Origin: CAIZGX01 sp964385405
GTDB lineage: Bacteria; Bacteroidota; Bacteroidia; Flavobacteriales_D; Sanyastnellaceae
Direction: 5' to 3'
Length of the DNA stretch: 7,823 nt
Assembly (NCBI GenBank): GCA_964385405.1
Contig: CAYLOT010000042.1
Span: 1-7,823, forward strand
In this document: piece by piece, positions 1 to 6,411 of the stretch
Numbering within the stretch: position 1 is the stretch's first letter
Layout of the letters: every line of letters starts with the position of its first letter
The notes under the pieces: model-generated
Seen by the model: the letters and a program-made list of their open reading frames with translations, nothing else
What the model was told of the DNA's origin: nothing
Databases searched by the model: none
Translations under genes and position numbers: made by a program

Positions 1-410
1 TTCAGTTCGAAGACGGCAGCATGAAAGCGCAGTTGGGCTTGCCCGATATGAAGTTGCCGATCTTGTACGCCATGGCTTATCCGCAGCGTGTGAAGACCGA
101 CTGGCCGCGCTTCAACTTCATGGATTATCCGCAGTTTACGTTTGAGCAGCCGCGTATTGACGTATTCCGTTGTTTGGGTCTTGCGTTCGAAGCTTTGGAG
201 CAGGGCGGCAATGCGCCATGCATTTTGAATGCCGCGAATGAAATTGCAGTAGCTCGATTCTTAAACGACGAAATTAAGTTCCTTCAAATCGCCGAAACGG
301 TAGAGAAGACGCTTCAACAAGCAACCTTCATTTCGAAGCCATCGTTGGAGGAATTAATAGCGAGTGATGCCGAGGCGCGGGGGATTGCGAAAGAAATTTC
401 GTTAGCGTAA
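1..410 (+). CDS. dxr: 1-deoxy-D-xylulose 5-phosphate reductoisomerase, C-terminal part (5' end outside window)
   Basis: This is the C-terminal third of DXP reductoisomerase (IspC), the cytosolic NADPH- and metal-dependent enzyme that turns DXP into 2-C-methyl-D-erythritol 4-phosphate in the MEP isoprenoid pathway. The reading frame is open from the window edge (first full codon at 3), so the gene starts upstream; 135 residues are visible. Family hallmarks are the DGS..AQ...PDM segment at the start, followed by PI.YA..YPQR, and the helical C-terminal domain signature NAANEIAVARFL. The full family length is about 390 residues, so roughly 250 are missing. The stop codon (408-410) lies inside the end of the convergent pheT gene. 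In many Bacteroidota rseP follows dxr; here pheT on the opposite strand does. The assignment is by recognised motifs and is firm. Confidence 0.95.
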   Translation, partial: QFEDGSMKAQLGLPDMKLPILYAMAYPQRVKTDWPRFNFMDYPQFTFEQPRIDVFRCLGLAFEALEQGGNAPCILNAANEIAVARFLNDEIKFLQIAETVEKTLQQATFISKPSLEELIASDAEARGIAKEISLA

Positions 411-2819
411 CTCCGCCGAACACTCAATCTGCAAGCCTTGCAAAATGCGCTGCATGCACTTCTCTACAACCTCATCGGTTAACGTTTGTTGAGCATCTTG
501 AAGTATGAATTTCAACGCGTATGATTTCTTTCCTTCCGGAAGATTCTTGCCTTCGTAAACGTCGAACAGATTCACTTCCTTCAACAATTTCTTTTCACTC
601 TTCATTGCAGATACACGTAAGCTTTCGAACGTTGTTTCCTTGTTCAACAACAACGATAAATCTCTGCGCACCCATGGGAATTTATTCAACGGTTGAAAGG
701 CATTGCGCTGCTGCGCCTTCAACTTTTCTAACGTATCCAAATCAAATTCAGCATAAAATACTTCCTGCTCCACATCGGTCATTTCCTGAATAGCACCATT
801 CACCCTTCCTAACTTCACCAACGATTTTTTCTGAGAAGAAAGCTCCATCCCGTAAGCGAAAATGGGAGAGTCTTGAATTGAAATCACATCGACTTGCTGA
901 ATGCCCAACGCATTCAAAATATTTTCTACCGCTGCTCGCAACTGCGCCAATGACGAAGCATTGCCACTGTTCTTCCAAGACTCGGCACTTTCCTTTCCAC
1001 ACAACCACAACGCCAATTTGCGTTTCTCTTTGTATCCGTTTTCCGTCTTGCGGTACTCCTTTCCAATTTCAAACAAACGAAGATCCGTAGCACGGTGCTT
1101 TTCATTCAACGAAATGCTTTCCATTCCACCAAACAACAACGTGCTACGCATGTGCGACAAATCTTTGCTCAACGGATTCAACAACGAAACACTATTCACA
1201 CCTAACGCTGAATCGAACGCTTCCGCGTACTTACTCTTCGTAAGCGACATGTTCATGATTTCAGTGTACCCCTCTGCCACCAACAAGTCGGCAAGACGGA
1301 AGTGCAAGCTCTCCGTTTTTCCCTTGGTGTTCAAGGAAAGCGTCATGCGCGATGGAAGCTCTACTTTGTCGTATCCGTAGATGCGAAGCACCTCTTCCGC
1401 AACGTCTGCCGGACGAGTTACTTCAACGCGATTGTAAGGCACAAGCACCTTCCAGCCGTCTTCGGTTGAAGAGACTTCGAACTGCAAATCGTTCAATATG
1501 GAAACAACCGTTTCGCTCGGAATATCAATTCCCAACAACGATTTCAAATAATTTTTCTGAACTGAAATTTCTGTTTTCGGAAGTGTAACCGGATAAACAT
1601 CTTGGGCTTCAACCAACTCGGCATTCGGATTTTCCGCTTGAATTAATTCCCACGCACGCGCTAACGCGTTTGGAATACCGTCTACAGCCACGCCTCTTTC
1701 AAAGCGGAACGAAGAATCGGAATGAATCTGATGACGCTTCGCGCTCTTGCGCACGCGCACCGCATTGAAGCACGCACTTTCAAACACAACGAACGATTCT
1801 TCAGCGCTCACACCCGCATTTTTTCCACCCATAACACCACCCATGCAAAGCACTTCGTTTTGGTTTGAAATAACCACGTCTTCGCTGATGAGTTTGCGCG
1901 AAACACCATCGAGTGTTTCCATCGGTTCATCTGCGTTTGCATTTCGAACCGTGATGGTCTGATTCGCAAAATCGTTCGCCTTGAACACGTGCAGCGGTTG
2001 ACCCAATTCATGTTGAACATAGTTCGTAACGTCTACACACAGGTTCACGCTCTTCACGCCAATAACGGCAAGGGTTTCCTTAATGAACTCAGGCGTCTCT
2101 TGGTTTTCAATTCCTTTGATTACTGCGAACGCATAGCGCGAACACTCGGTGTTTTCGTGAAGATCTAATTTCCAATTTTTTTGTTGGAAGGAAATCGGCT
2201 TCGCCTCGGTGGAGGTAAGCGCAACTTTTTCATCGTTCTCGAGATTCCATGCTGCCGCGAAATCGCGCGCCACACCCGCGTGTGAAAGAGCGTCTGTTCT
2301 ATTCGGAGTAATGCCAATTTCAAGGCACGCATCGCTTTCAATATTCAATGCAACAGCTGCCGATGTTCCCACTTCTGTTTCTTCTGGAAGAATAAGAATC
2401 CCGTCGTGTGAAGCGCCGAGGCCTAGTTCGTCTTCGGCGCAAATCATACCAATTGATTCTGCTCCGCGAATTTTACTTTTCTTAATGGTGAAGGCCTCGC
2501 CAGATGAGGGGTACAAGGTGGTTCCAACGGTAGCTACCAAAACTTTTTGTCCAGCTGCTACATTGGGTGCACCGCAAACAATTTGCACGGGTTCACCTTC
2601 ACCGAGATTCACTTTCGTGATAGACAAGCGATCTGCATCGGGATGCTTTGCGCATTCGAGTACATGTCCGACCACCACGCCTTTTAATCCGCCAGGAATT
2701 TTCTCAACGCTTTCAATACCCTCTACCTCGAGCCCAGTTCTGGTAAGGGTTGCAGCAACCAATTCGGGAGAAGGAAGGGGTTGCACCAATTGAGAAAGCA
2801 GTTTATAAGAGATTTTCAT
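402..2819 (-). CDS. pheT: Phenylalanine--tRNA ligase beta subunit
   Basis: PheT pairs with PheS as an (alpha-beta)2 enzyme charging tRNA-Phe in the cytosol. At 805 residues it has the normal bacterial length. Domain order: N-terminal helix region (MKISYKLLSQLV); an EMAP/OB-fold tRNA-binding domain at about 40-155 (VVVGHVLECAKHPDADRL, VCGAPNV, KIRGAESIGMICAEDELGLG); the B3/B4 editing region at about 210-390 (VTNYVQHELGQPLHVF); the B5 domain at about 400-475 (PADVAEEVLRIYGYDKV); the catalytic-like core; and a C-terminal FDX-ACB anticodon-binding domain from about 710 (KFPWVRRDLSLLL ... YALKFILQD). The ATG at 2819 fits the family N-terminus. pheS is not adjacent, so the two subunits are encoded apart. 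The gene has no visible leader peptide or Phe attenuator. Its last 9 coding bases overlap the end of dxr. Confidence 0.98.
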   Translation of the reverse strand: MKISYKLLSQLVQPLPSPELVAATLTRTGLEVEGIESVEKIPGGLKGVVVGHVLECAKHPDADRLSITKVNLGEGEPVQIVCGAPNVAAGQKVLVATVGTTLYPSSGEAFTIKKSKIRGAESIGMICAEDELGLGASHDGILILPEETEVGTSAAVALNIESDACLEIGITPNRTDALSHAGVARDFAAAWNLENDEKVALTSTEAKPISFQQKNWKLDLHENTECSRYAFAVIKGIENQETPEFIKETLAVIGVKSVNLCVDVTNYVQHELGQPLHVFKANDFANQTITVRNANADEPMETLDGVSRKLISEDVVISNQNEVLCMGGVMGGKNAGVSAEESFVVFESACFNAVRVRKSAKRHQIHSDSSFRFERGVAVDGIPNALARAWELIQAENPNAELVEAQDVYPVTLPKTEISVQKNYLKSLLGIDIPSETVVSILNDLQFEVSSTEDGWKVLVPYNRVEVTRPADVAEEVLRIYGYDKVELPSRMTLSLNTKGKTESLHFRLADLLVAEGYTEIMNMSLTKSKYAEAFDSALGVNSVSLLNPLSKDLSHMRSTLLFGGMESISLNEKHRATDLRLFEIGKEYRKTENGYKEKRKLALWLCGKESAESWKNSGNASSLAQLRAAVENILNALGIQQVDVISIQDSPIFAYGMELSSQKKSLVKLGRVNGAIQEMTDVEQEVFYAEFDLDTLEKLKAQQRNAFQPLNKFPWVRRDLSLLLNKETTFESLRVSAMKSEKKLLKEVNLFDVYEGKNLPEGKKSYALKFILQDAQQTLTDEVVEKCMQRILQGLQIECSAELR

Positions 2820-2836
2820 ATGCGCGAATTAGACTG

Positions 2837-2844
2837 CAAAAATA
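2837..2844 (-). promoter_or_regulatory. Probable pheT promoter, -7 element TATTTTTG
   Basis: Read on the minus strand, TATTTTTG matches the Bacteroidota -7 consensus TAnnTTTG exactly and ends 17 bases before the pheT ATG, implying a leader of about 10 bases. I see no convincing TTG-type -33 element at the expected distance, so the call rests on the -7 match and its position. Confidence 0.55.
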
Positions 2845-2878
2845 AAGACAAACACGAGGGTAGGGCTTAGAATTTTGT

Positions 2879-2886
2879 TACTTTTG
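2879..2886 (+). promoter_or_regulatory. Probable tRNA-Pro promoter, -7 element TACTTTTG
   Basis: TACTTTTG matches TAnnTTTG and ends 14 bases before the tRNA 5' end, a typical distance for a short tRNA leader in this phylum. A -33 TTG is not evident. It lies back to back with the pheT promoter in the same 81-base gap. Confidence 0.6.
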
Positions 2887-2900
2887 CTCCTCTTCAAAAA

Positions 2901-2973
2901 CGGGATGTAGCTCAGTTGGTAGAGTACACGTCTGGGGGGCGTGTGGTCGCAGGTTCAAGTCCTGTCATCCCGA
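2901..2973 (+). tRNA. tRNA-Pro, anticodon GGG
   Basis: A complete cloverleaf of 73 nt can be folded by hand. The acceptor stem CGGGATG (2901-2907) pairs with CATCCCG (2966-2972), with discriminator A2973. The D stem GCTC/GAGT has one G-U pair. The anticodon stem is CACGT/GCGTG, with one U-G pair closing the loop CTGGGGG, giving anticodon GGG (2934-2936) followed by G37. The T stem GCAGG/CCTGT encloses loop TTCAAGT. C1-G72 with A73 and G37 are the identity features known for bacterial tRNA-Pro. It reads CCC and CCU codons. The 3' CCA is not encoded and must be added after transcription. Confidence 0.97.
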
Positions 2974-2988
2974 CTAAAAACTCCTTAT

Positions 2989-3018
2989 AACCCTTGAAAT
3001 TCAAGGGTTTTGTTTTTT
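2989..3018 (+). terminator. Intrinsic terminator after tRNA-Pro
   Basis: AACCCTTG (2989-2996) pairs perfectly with CAAGGGTT (3002-3009) around an AAATT loop. It is followed by TT, G and six T (3010-3018). It lies 15 bases downstream of the tRNA and would end its transcript. It also lies directly upstream of rlmF, so rlmF needs its own promoter or read-through. Confidence 0.8.
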
Positions 3019-3030
3019 GAAGTACAAAAA

Positions 3031-3948
3031 ATGTACAAAAAAATGCACCCGCGAAATCAACACAAAGAAAACTACAACTTCCCTGAACTCATTCAAGCTG
3101 TTCCCGAGTTAGGGGCGTTTGTGAAAATGAATGCGTACGGAAATGAGAGCATCGATTTCTTCAATGCGGAGGCGGTGAAGCTGTTGAATAAGGCATTGCT
3201 GAAAAGTAACTATGGCATTGCGCATTGGGACATTCCCGCGAATTACTTGTGTCCTCCCATTCCGGGAAGAGCAGAATACATGCACCAAGTAGCGGATCTG
3301 TTGTACAAGAACAATCCGGAATATCTTCAAAATAAAAAATTGGGAAACAACATTCGCGTGCTCGATGTAGGTGTGGGCGCAAACTGCATCTACCCCATAG
3401 TTGGCGTGCACGATTACAACTGGAATTTTGTTGGTACCGACATCGATGAAAAGGCCATTGCTTCTTCACAAAAAATTGTAAACGAGAACGAATCGCTTCA
3501 ACATAAAATTGAATTGCGCCATCAAAAAAATGCGCACGACATCTTTCATGGAATTCTTCTTCCCAATGAAAAATTCCATCTTACCGTCTGCAATCCGCCC
3601 TTCCACGCGTCGCTTCAAGAAGCACAACAAGGAAATCTTCGCAAAAACAGAAATCTGAAAAACACACGCAACACCAGAGTGCAATTGAATTTCGGCGGAC
3701 AAGGATCCGAACTCTGGTGCGAAGGCGGAGAAGAAACCTTCATTGAAAAAATGATACTCCAAAGCGCTGCCTATTCCAATCAAGTGCTCTGGTTCAGCAC
3801 CCTCGTTTCAAAAGAAAGCACCCTGAAAAAAATTCAACTCAAACTCGAATACGTCGATGCCCGCGAGATGAAAATTCTTCCCATGCAGTTAGGGAATAAG
3901 GTGAGTCGGATTGTCTGTTGGTCTTTTTTCGCCAACCCTCGCATATAA
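3031..3948 (+). CDS. rlmF: 23S rRNA (adenine(1618)-N6)-methyltransferase RlmF
   Basis: RlmF (YbiN) uses S-adenosylmethionine to methylate N6 of adenine 1618 (E. coli numbering) in 23S rRNA. The 305-residue product shows the whole family pattern: HPRNQH near the N-terminus, LLNKALL at 51-57, WDIP..YLCPPIPGR at 66-80, the SAM-binding loop LDVGVGANCIYP at 111-122, the catalytic NPPF motif at 188-191, and LNFGGQ..ELWCEGGE at 219-233. I chose ATG 3031, which puts HPRN at residues 6-9 as in relatives; ATG 3043 is an alternative. An in-frame TTG at 3010 is rejected because it lies in the T-tract of the preceding terminator. GAAG at 3019-3022 is a weak possible ribosome site. No clear TAnnTTTG promoter is visible upstream. 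It is convergent with the DUF1456 gene; a repeat begins at its stop codon. Confidence 0.95.
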   Translation: MYKKMHPRNQHKENYNFPELIQAVPELGAFVKMNAYGNESIDFFNAEAVKLLNKALLKSNYGIAHWDIPANYLCPPIPGRAEYMHQVADLLYKNNPEYLQNKKLGNNIRVLDVGVGANCIYPIVGVHDYNWNFVGTDIDEKAIASSQKIVNENESLQHKIELRHQKNAHDIFHGILLPNEKFHLTVCNPPFHASLQEAQQGNLRKNRNLKNTRNTRVQLNFGGQGSELWCEGGEETFIEKMILQSAAYSNQVLWFSTLVSKESTLKKIQLKLEYVDAREMKILPMQLGNKVSRIVCWSFFANPRI

Positions 3949-3979
3949 TCTTACCCTCTCTTGACTTCTCTTACCGTAT
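3946..3979 (+). repeat. 34-base pyrimidine-rich repeat, copy 1
   Basis: This segment begins at the rlmF TAA stop and is rich in C and T (core CCCTCTCTT, then ACTTCTCTTAC). It matches 7695-7728 without gaps at 30 of 34 positions. In both places it lies 5' of a CATTCG hairpin array of the same orientation: 29 bases before the array here, 8 bases in the other copy. Function unknown. Confidence 0.8.
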
Positions 3980-4008
3980 TTAAAAATTGGAACTACGTAA
4001 TTAAAACA

Positions 4009-4064
4009 GTCGAAGACATTCGCACGAAGTGCATTCGTTCAAAGAACATTCGCCGCAGGCATTC
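4009..4064 (+). repeat. CATTCG hairpin array, block A
   Basis: CATTCG occurs at 4017, 4032 and 4047, with a final CATTC at 4060-4064. The spacers are small palindromes: TC-GAA-GA (4010-4016), CAC-GAA-GTG (4023-4031), TTC-AAA-GAA (4038-4046) and CC-GCA-GG (4053-4059). Each stem is extended by the G ending one unit and the C starting the next, so four tandem mini-hairpins stand 13-15 bases apart. It fills the junction between the convergent rlmF and DUF1456 genes and touches the last base of the DUF1456 stop codon. There is no T-tract, so it is not a classical terminator. The 14 bases at 4009-4022 recur inverted at 7658-7671. Confidence 0.85.
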
Positions 4065-4546
4065 TAACTCTTCTTCCCGCGCTGCGCCTCTCTCCCCTCA
4101 CGTTTCTCCAACCCTTGAAAGAAATTCCGAATCACCTGATTGTTGCATTCAACATACTGTCTTTGCGAAGGATTGCGGAAGAAGGCACTGAGTTCATGCT
4201 TGCTCATTTTCATGTCTGCAAGCGCCAGGATTTGAATAATGTCTTCGTCTATTAAATTCAGCGCGATGCGCATCTTTCGGAAGATGATGTTGTTCGTCAA
4301 GCGCTTCTCTGGAACCGGCAACGGACCGTCTTTTCGCCCGCGCTTCAGAATGATAAATCCGTTTAGAAAAACAGAAAGCATTTCATCGTTTATTTCCAAA
4401 TACTCTTCGTGATCTTCCTTCTTCAACCAATCACTAACATCGGAGCGTGTAACCATAACATCGGTCAACGCAAAAATGTCGATCATCTGCTGATCAGAGA
4501 AGTCGTAAATAAATCGAATGCGGCGGAAGATGCTGTTGTTGGTCAT
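4064..4546 (-). CDS. DUF1456 family protein (YehS-like)
   Basis: The 160-residue product resembles E. coli YehS along its whole length (156 residues there) and consists of two tandem DUF1456 repeats: residues 2-70 (NNSIFRRIRFIYDF ... LSVFLNGFIILKRG) and 84-151 (TNNIIFRKMRIALNL ... IRNFFQGLEKREG). It is a soluble, charged, mostly helical protein; the molecular function of the family is not established. ATG 4546 matches the family N-terminus. The frame stays open to a TTG at 4606 overlapping the purQ stop, but that stretch is a degenerate hairpin array and is very unlikely to be coding. It follows purQ by 56 bases on the same strand and may be co-transcribed with it. The gene is bracketed by two repeat arrays in inverted orientation. 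Confidence 0.9.
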   Translation of the reverse strand: MTNNSIFRRIRFIYDFSDQQMIDIFALTDVMVTRSDVSDWLKKEDHEEYLEINDEMLSVFLNGFIILKRGRKDGPLPVPEKRLTNNIIFRKMRIALNLIDEDIIQILALADMKMSKHELSAFFRNPSQRQYVECNNQVIRNFFQGLEKREGREAQRGKKS

Positions 4547-4560
4547 TTTATTTGCAATTA

Positions 4561-4595
4561 CTTCGCCGAAGGCGATTGTGGCATAGCCACGAATG
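4561..4595 (-). repeat. CATTCG hairpin array, short degenerate block B
   Basis: On the minus strand, CATTCG (4595-4590) is followed by the palindrome TGGC-TAT-GCCA, then CAATCG (one change from the unit), then CC-TTC-GG, then CGAAG. Two mini-hairpins with 3-base loops result, spaced like the other blocks. It lies in the 56-base gap between purQ and the DUF1456 gene and would be present in their shared transcript. With only one perfect unit, the assignment rests on the alternation of unit and palindrome. Confidence 0.65.
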
Positions 4596-4602
4596 GTTGG
4601 AA

Positions 4603-5289
4603 TCAAATTCTTTCGAGAAGAGCTTCGAAGATTTCTCTTCCGTCGGTGTTTTCCAATTCGAAATCGGCAGCACGCTCGGGGTGAGGCATCATTCCAAATA
4701 CATTTTTACCCGCGTTGCAAATACCCGCGATGTTGTTCAACGAGCCATTCGGATTGAAGTCTTCATCAATAACACCGTCTGCTGAGCAGTAACGGAACAA
4801 CACTTGATCGTTGTCTTCAATTTGCTTCAACACATCGGCCGGAGCAAAGAAATTTCCTTCACCGTGCGCAATCGGAATCTTAAATGCTTTTTCGCGATCT
4901 AATCCAGCTGTTAAAACCGCACTGGTTGAAGCCGCTTTCAAATGAACATTCTTGCAAATGAATTTTCTAGACGTGTTGTGCAACAAGGCTCCTGGAAGCA
5001 ATTTCGCCTCGGTTAAGATTTGAAATCCGTTGCAAATTCCCATAACGTATCCGCCGCGATTGGCGTGCGCCACCACTTCATCCATAATCGGAGAAAAGCG
5101 AGCAATAGCACCGCTGCGTAGATAATCTCCGTAGCTGAATCCGCCAGGAACAAAAATGAAATCGCACCCTTGAAGGTCGCGCTCTTTGTGCCACAGTTTC
5201 ACCACTTCTTGACCCATAATGTGTGACATGGAATAGACCAAATCTTCATCACAATTGCTACCTGGGAAAACTACGACACCGAATTTCAT
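4603..5289 (-). CDS. purQ: Phosphoribosylformylglycinamidine synthase, glutaminase subunit PurQ
   Basis: PurQ releases ammonia from glutamine and passes it to PurL, which converts FGAR to FGAM in step 4 of purine synthesis. The 228-residue length is that of stand-alone PurQ. It is a class I glutamine amidotransferase: FGVVVFPGSNCDED at the N-terminus, VPGGFSYGDYLRSGAIA at 47-63, nucleophile Cys86 in GICNGFQ, and the His203/Glu205 pair in PHPERA. ATG 5289 (MKFGVVVFPGSN) is the family start; the frame runs on to 5361 but that extension overlaps the end of the DUF6427 gene. It follows that gene by 34 bases and has a good promoter of its own. A stand-alone PurQ implies a small PurL plus PurS elsewhere; neither is in this window. 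Confidence 0.97.
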   Translation of the reverse strand: MKFGVVVFPGSNCDEDLVYSMSHIMGQEVVKLWHKERDLQGCDFIFVPGGFSYGDYLRSGAIARFSPIMDEVVAHANRGGYVMGICNGFQILTEAKLLPGALLHNTSRKFICKNVHLKAASTSAVLTAGLDREKAFKIPIAHGEGNFFAPADVLKQIEDNDQVLFRYCSADGVIDEDFNPNGSLNNIAGICNAGKNVFGMMPHPERAADFELENTDGREIFEALLERI

Positions 5290-5304
5290 AAAAAAGAATT
5301 TTTG

Positions 5305-5335
5305 CAAAAGTAAGCTAAACTGTTCACCACTGAAA
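5305..5335 (-). promoter_or_regulatory. Probable purQ promoter
   Basis: On the minus strand, TACTTTTG (5312-5305) matches TAnnTTTG exactly. A TTTC (5335-5332), one base from a TTTG -33 element, stands 19 bases upstream, the usual Bacteroidota spacing. The -33 part lies inside the DUF6427 coding end. Transcription would start within about 10 bases of the purQ ATG. No purine riboswitch is visible, and there is little room for one. Confidence 0.6.
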
Positions 5336-6328
5336 CACAGGAATGAGTTGTGTTTGTTCAACCAATATCCAAAGGCTAATAATTACCGAGAGATAAAAGA
5401 AAACAGGAGCGAAAAGAGACATGCGATAATTGGAATACCAATAGGAAAGACAGAAGATGAGTCCGAGCCCCACACCTTCAATAATCAAGTGATTCAGGAA
5501 CAACCATCCGGCGGTAACCGAACCCAGCATGGCAAGGCACATGAATACAATGATCCATTTCGAGTTCCTGTTTTTATTTGTGTTCAGGTCTCCAGACGAA
5601 ACCAGGGATTGCATAGAGAACAGCAAAGACAGCGCGCACAGGGCATAGAACGACAATTTCGAGTACGAATGAATCATCCAATTGTCTTGGGTGTTCAGAC
5701 TAATGATTCGTTTGAACAAATAAAAATTCCAATTATCCATGAGCAAGTATTGCGCTGCGAAGCAATACGTGAATGGGAAAACGAATCCTGCTATTGGCAT
5801 AATGTATTCGCGAAAGTTCATACCTCGCGTAAAGATGACCGCGACCAAAAGCATGGGCAGTAAAGTCAGATAAAGCGGAAAACAAAGTGCGGCTAGTCCA
5901 AACCAAAATCCAGCACGGAAGTATGGGTCTAACGCTGTTTTCTGTCTGTACACTTCCAACAAACGGTTCGCTCCCATGGTTAGGAATATCTGAGCGAAAA
6001 GAAAGGTGATGCTGTGATTCAGCAAGAAAATGACGGTGAATAGATTGGAAAAGATAAGTGCGGGAACGAAGGTGGGACCGTTGTGAAACTCGTGCCTGTT
6101 GTATACCCAATTGAACAAAATCCCGCCAAGCGTTATAATTACCCAAGCTGCAGCTGCACCGAGCCAAGGCGTAAGAACGCATTCAAGATTGATAATATCG
6201 AAAGGAAACTGCTGCGGAACTTCAGGAATAACATAACCGAACAAGACGGGAAGAAAAACCAACAGGTTCACAAAAGGCAACACAAACAGGAGGTAGGGTT
6301 GATTGCTTGAAAATTGCCGTAGAATCAT
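5324..6328 (-). CDS. DUF6427 family integral membrane protein
   Basis: A 334-residue polytopic inner-membrane protein of unknown function. I count about eight or nine hydrophobic segments, roughly at 12-33, 51-73, 88-118, 139-165, 173-195, 223-243, 256-278, 281-299 and 303-324. The central stretch fits the pattern I associate with DUF6427 of Flavobacteriia: a motif like LLEVYRQK, then DPYFRAGFWFGLAALCFPLYLTLL at 134-157, then a basic loop ending in NFREYIMPIAGFVFPF at 171-186. There is no signal peptide and no catalytic motif that I can recognise. ATG 6328 follows a good promoter with a 17-base leader region. It heads a leftward group with purQ and the DUF1456 gene and is divergent from a small membrane protein. 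I am surer of the gene and its topology than of the family name. Confidence 0.85.
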   Translation of the reverse strand: MILRQFSSNQPYLLFVLPFVNLLVFLPVLFGYVIPEVPQQFPFDIINLECVLTPWLGAAAAWVIITLGGILFNWVYNRHEFHNGPTFVPALIFSNLFTVIFLLNHSITFLFAQIFLTMGANRLLEVYRQKTALDPYFRAGFWFGLAALCFPLYLTLLPMLLVAVIFTRGMNFREYIMPIAGFVFPFTYCFAAQYLLMDNWNFYLFKRIISLNTQDNWMIHSYSKLSFYALCALSLLFSMQSLVSSGDLNTNKNRNSKWIIVFMCLAMLGSVTAGWLFLNHLIIEGVGLGLIFCLSYWYSNYRMSLFAPVFFYLSVIISLWILVEQTQLIPVFQW

Positions 6329-6344
6329 ATTATTTGAATTGCAG

Positions 6345-6377
6345 CAAAATTGAGGATAAATGTTCCGTTTTCAAAAG
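6345..6377 (-). promoter_or_regulatory. Probable promoter of the DUF6427 gene
   Basis: On the minus strand, a -33 element TTTTG lies exactly 19 bases before CAATTTTG (6352-6345), which differs from TAnnTTTG only at the first base. The ATG follows 16 bases after it. Both elements and the spacing fit the Bacteroidota housekeeping promoter. Confidence 0.6.
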
Positions 6378-6384
6378 GATTGCT

Positions 6385-6392
6385 TAAATTCG
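6385..6392 (+). promoter_or_regulatory. Possible promoter of the 62-residue membrane protein gene
   Basis: TAAATTCG differs from TAnnTTTG at one base and lies 19 bases before the ATG at 6412. No clear TTG -33 element is seen. It sits in the 83-base divergent region shared with the DUF6427 gene. Confidence 0.4.
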
Positions 6393-6411
6393 CCATGAAA
6401 ATAATGCAATC

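Noticed and set aside
901..1380. 159-codon plus-strand open frame inside pheT
   Set aside because: Antisense to the conserved pheT core and low-complexity in translation; no independent support.
2209..2793. 194-codon plus-strand open frame inside pheT
   Set aside because: It is antisense to the conserved EMAP and B3/B4 part of pheT, and its translation is Ser/Thr/Pro-rich without a recognisable domain; a shadow of codon use.
3010..3030. TTG start of RlmF at 3010
   Set aside because: It lies in the T-tract of the terminator behind tRNA-Pro, and relatives start only a few residues before HPRN.
4547..4606. N-terminal extension of the DUF1456 protein from TTG 4606
   Set aside because: E. coli YehS aligns from the ATG at 4546, and the extra stretch is a hairpin repeat block in the purQ-DUF1456 gap.
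5290..5361. Longer PurQ starting at 5361
   Set aside because: The family starts at MKFGVVVFPGSN (5289); the extension overlaps the DUF6427 coding end and contains the purQ promoter.
5255..5863. 202-codon plus-strand open frame across purQ and the DUF6427 gene
   Set aside because: It is antisense to two supported genes and shows no domain or promoter.
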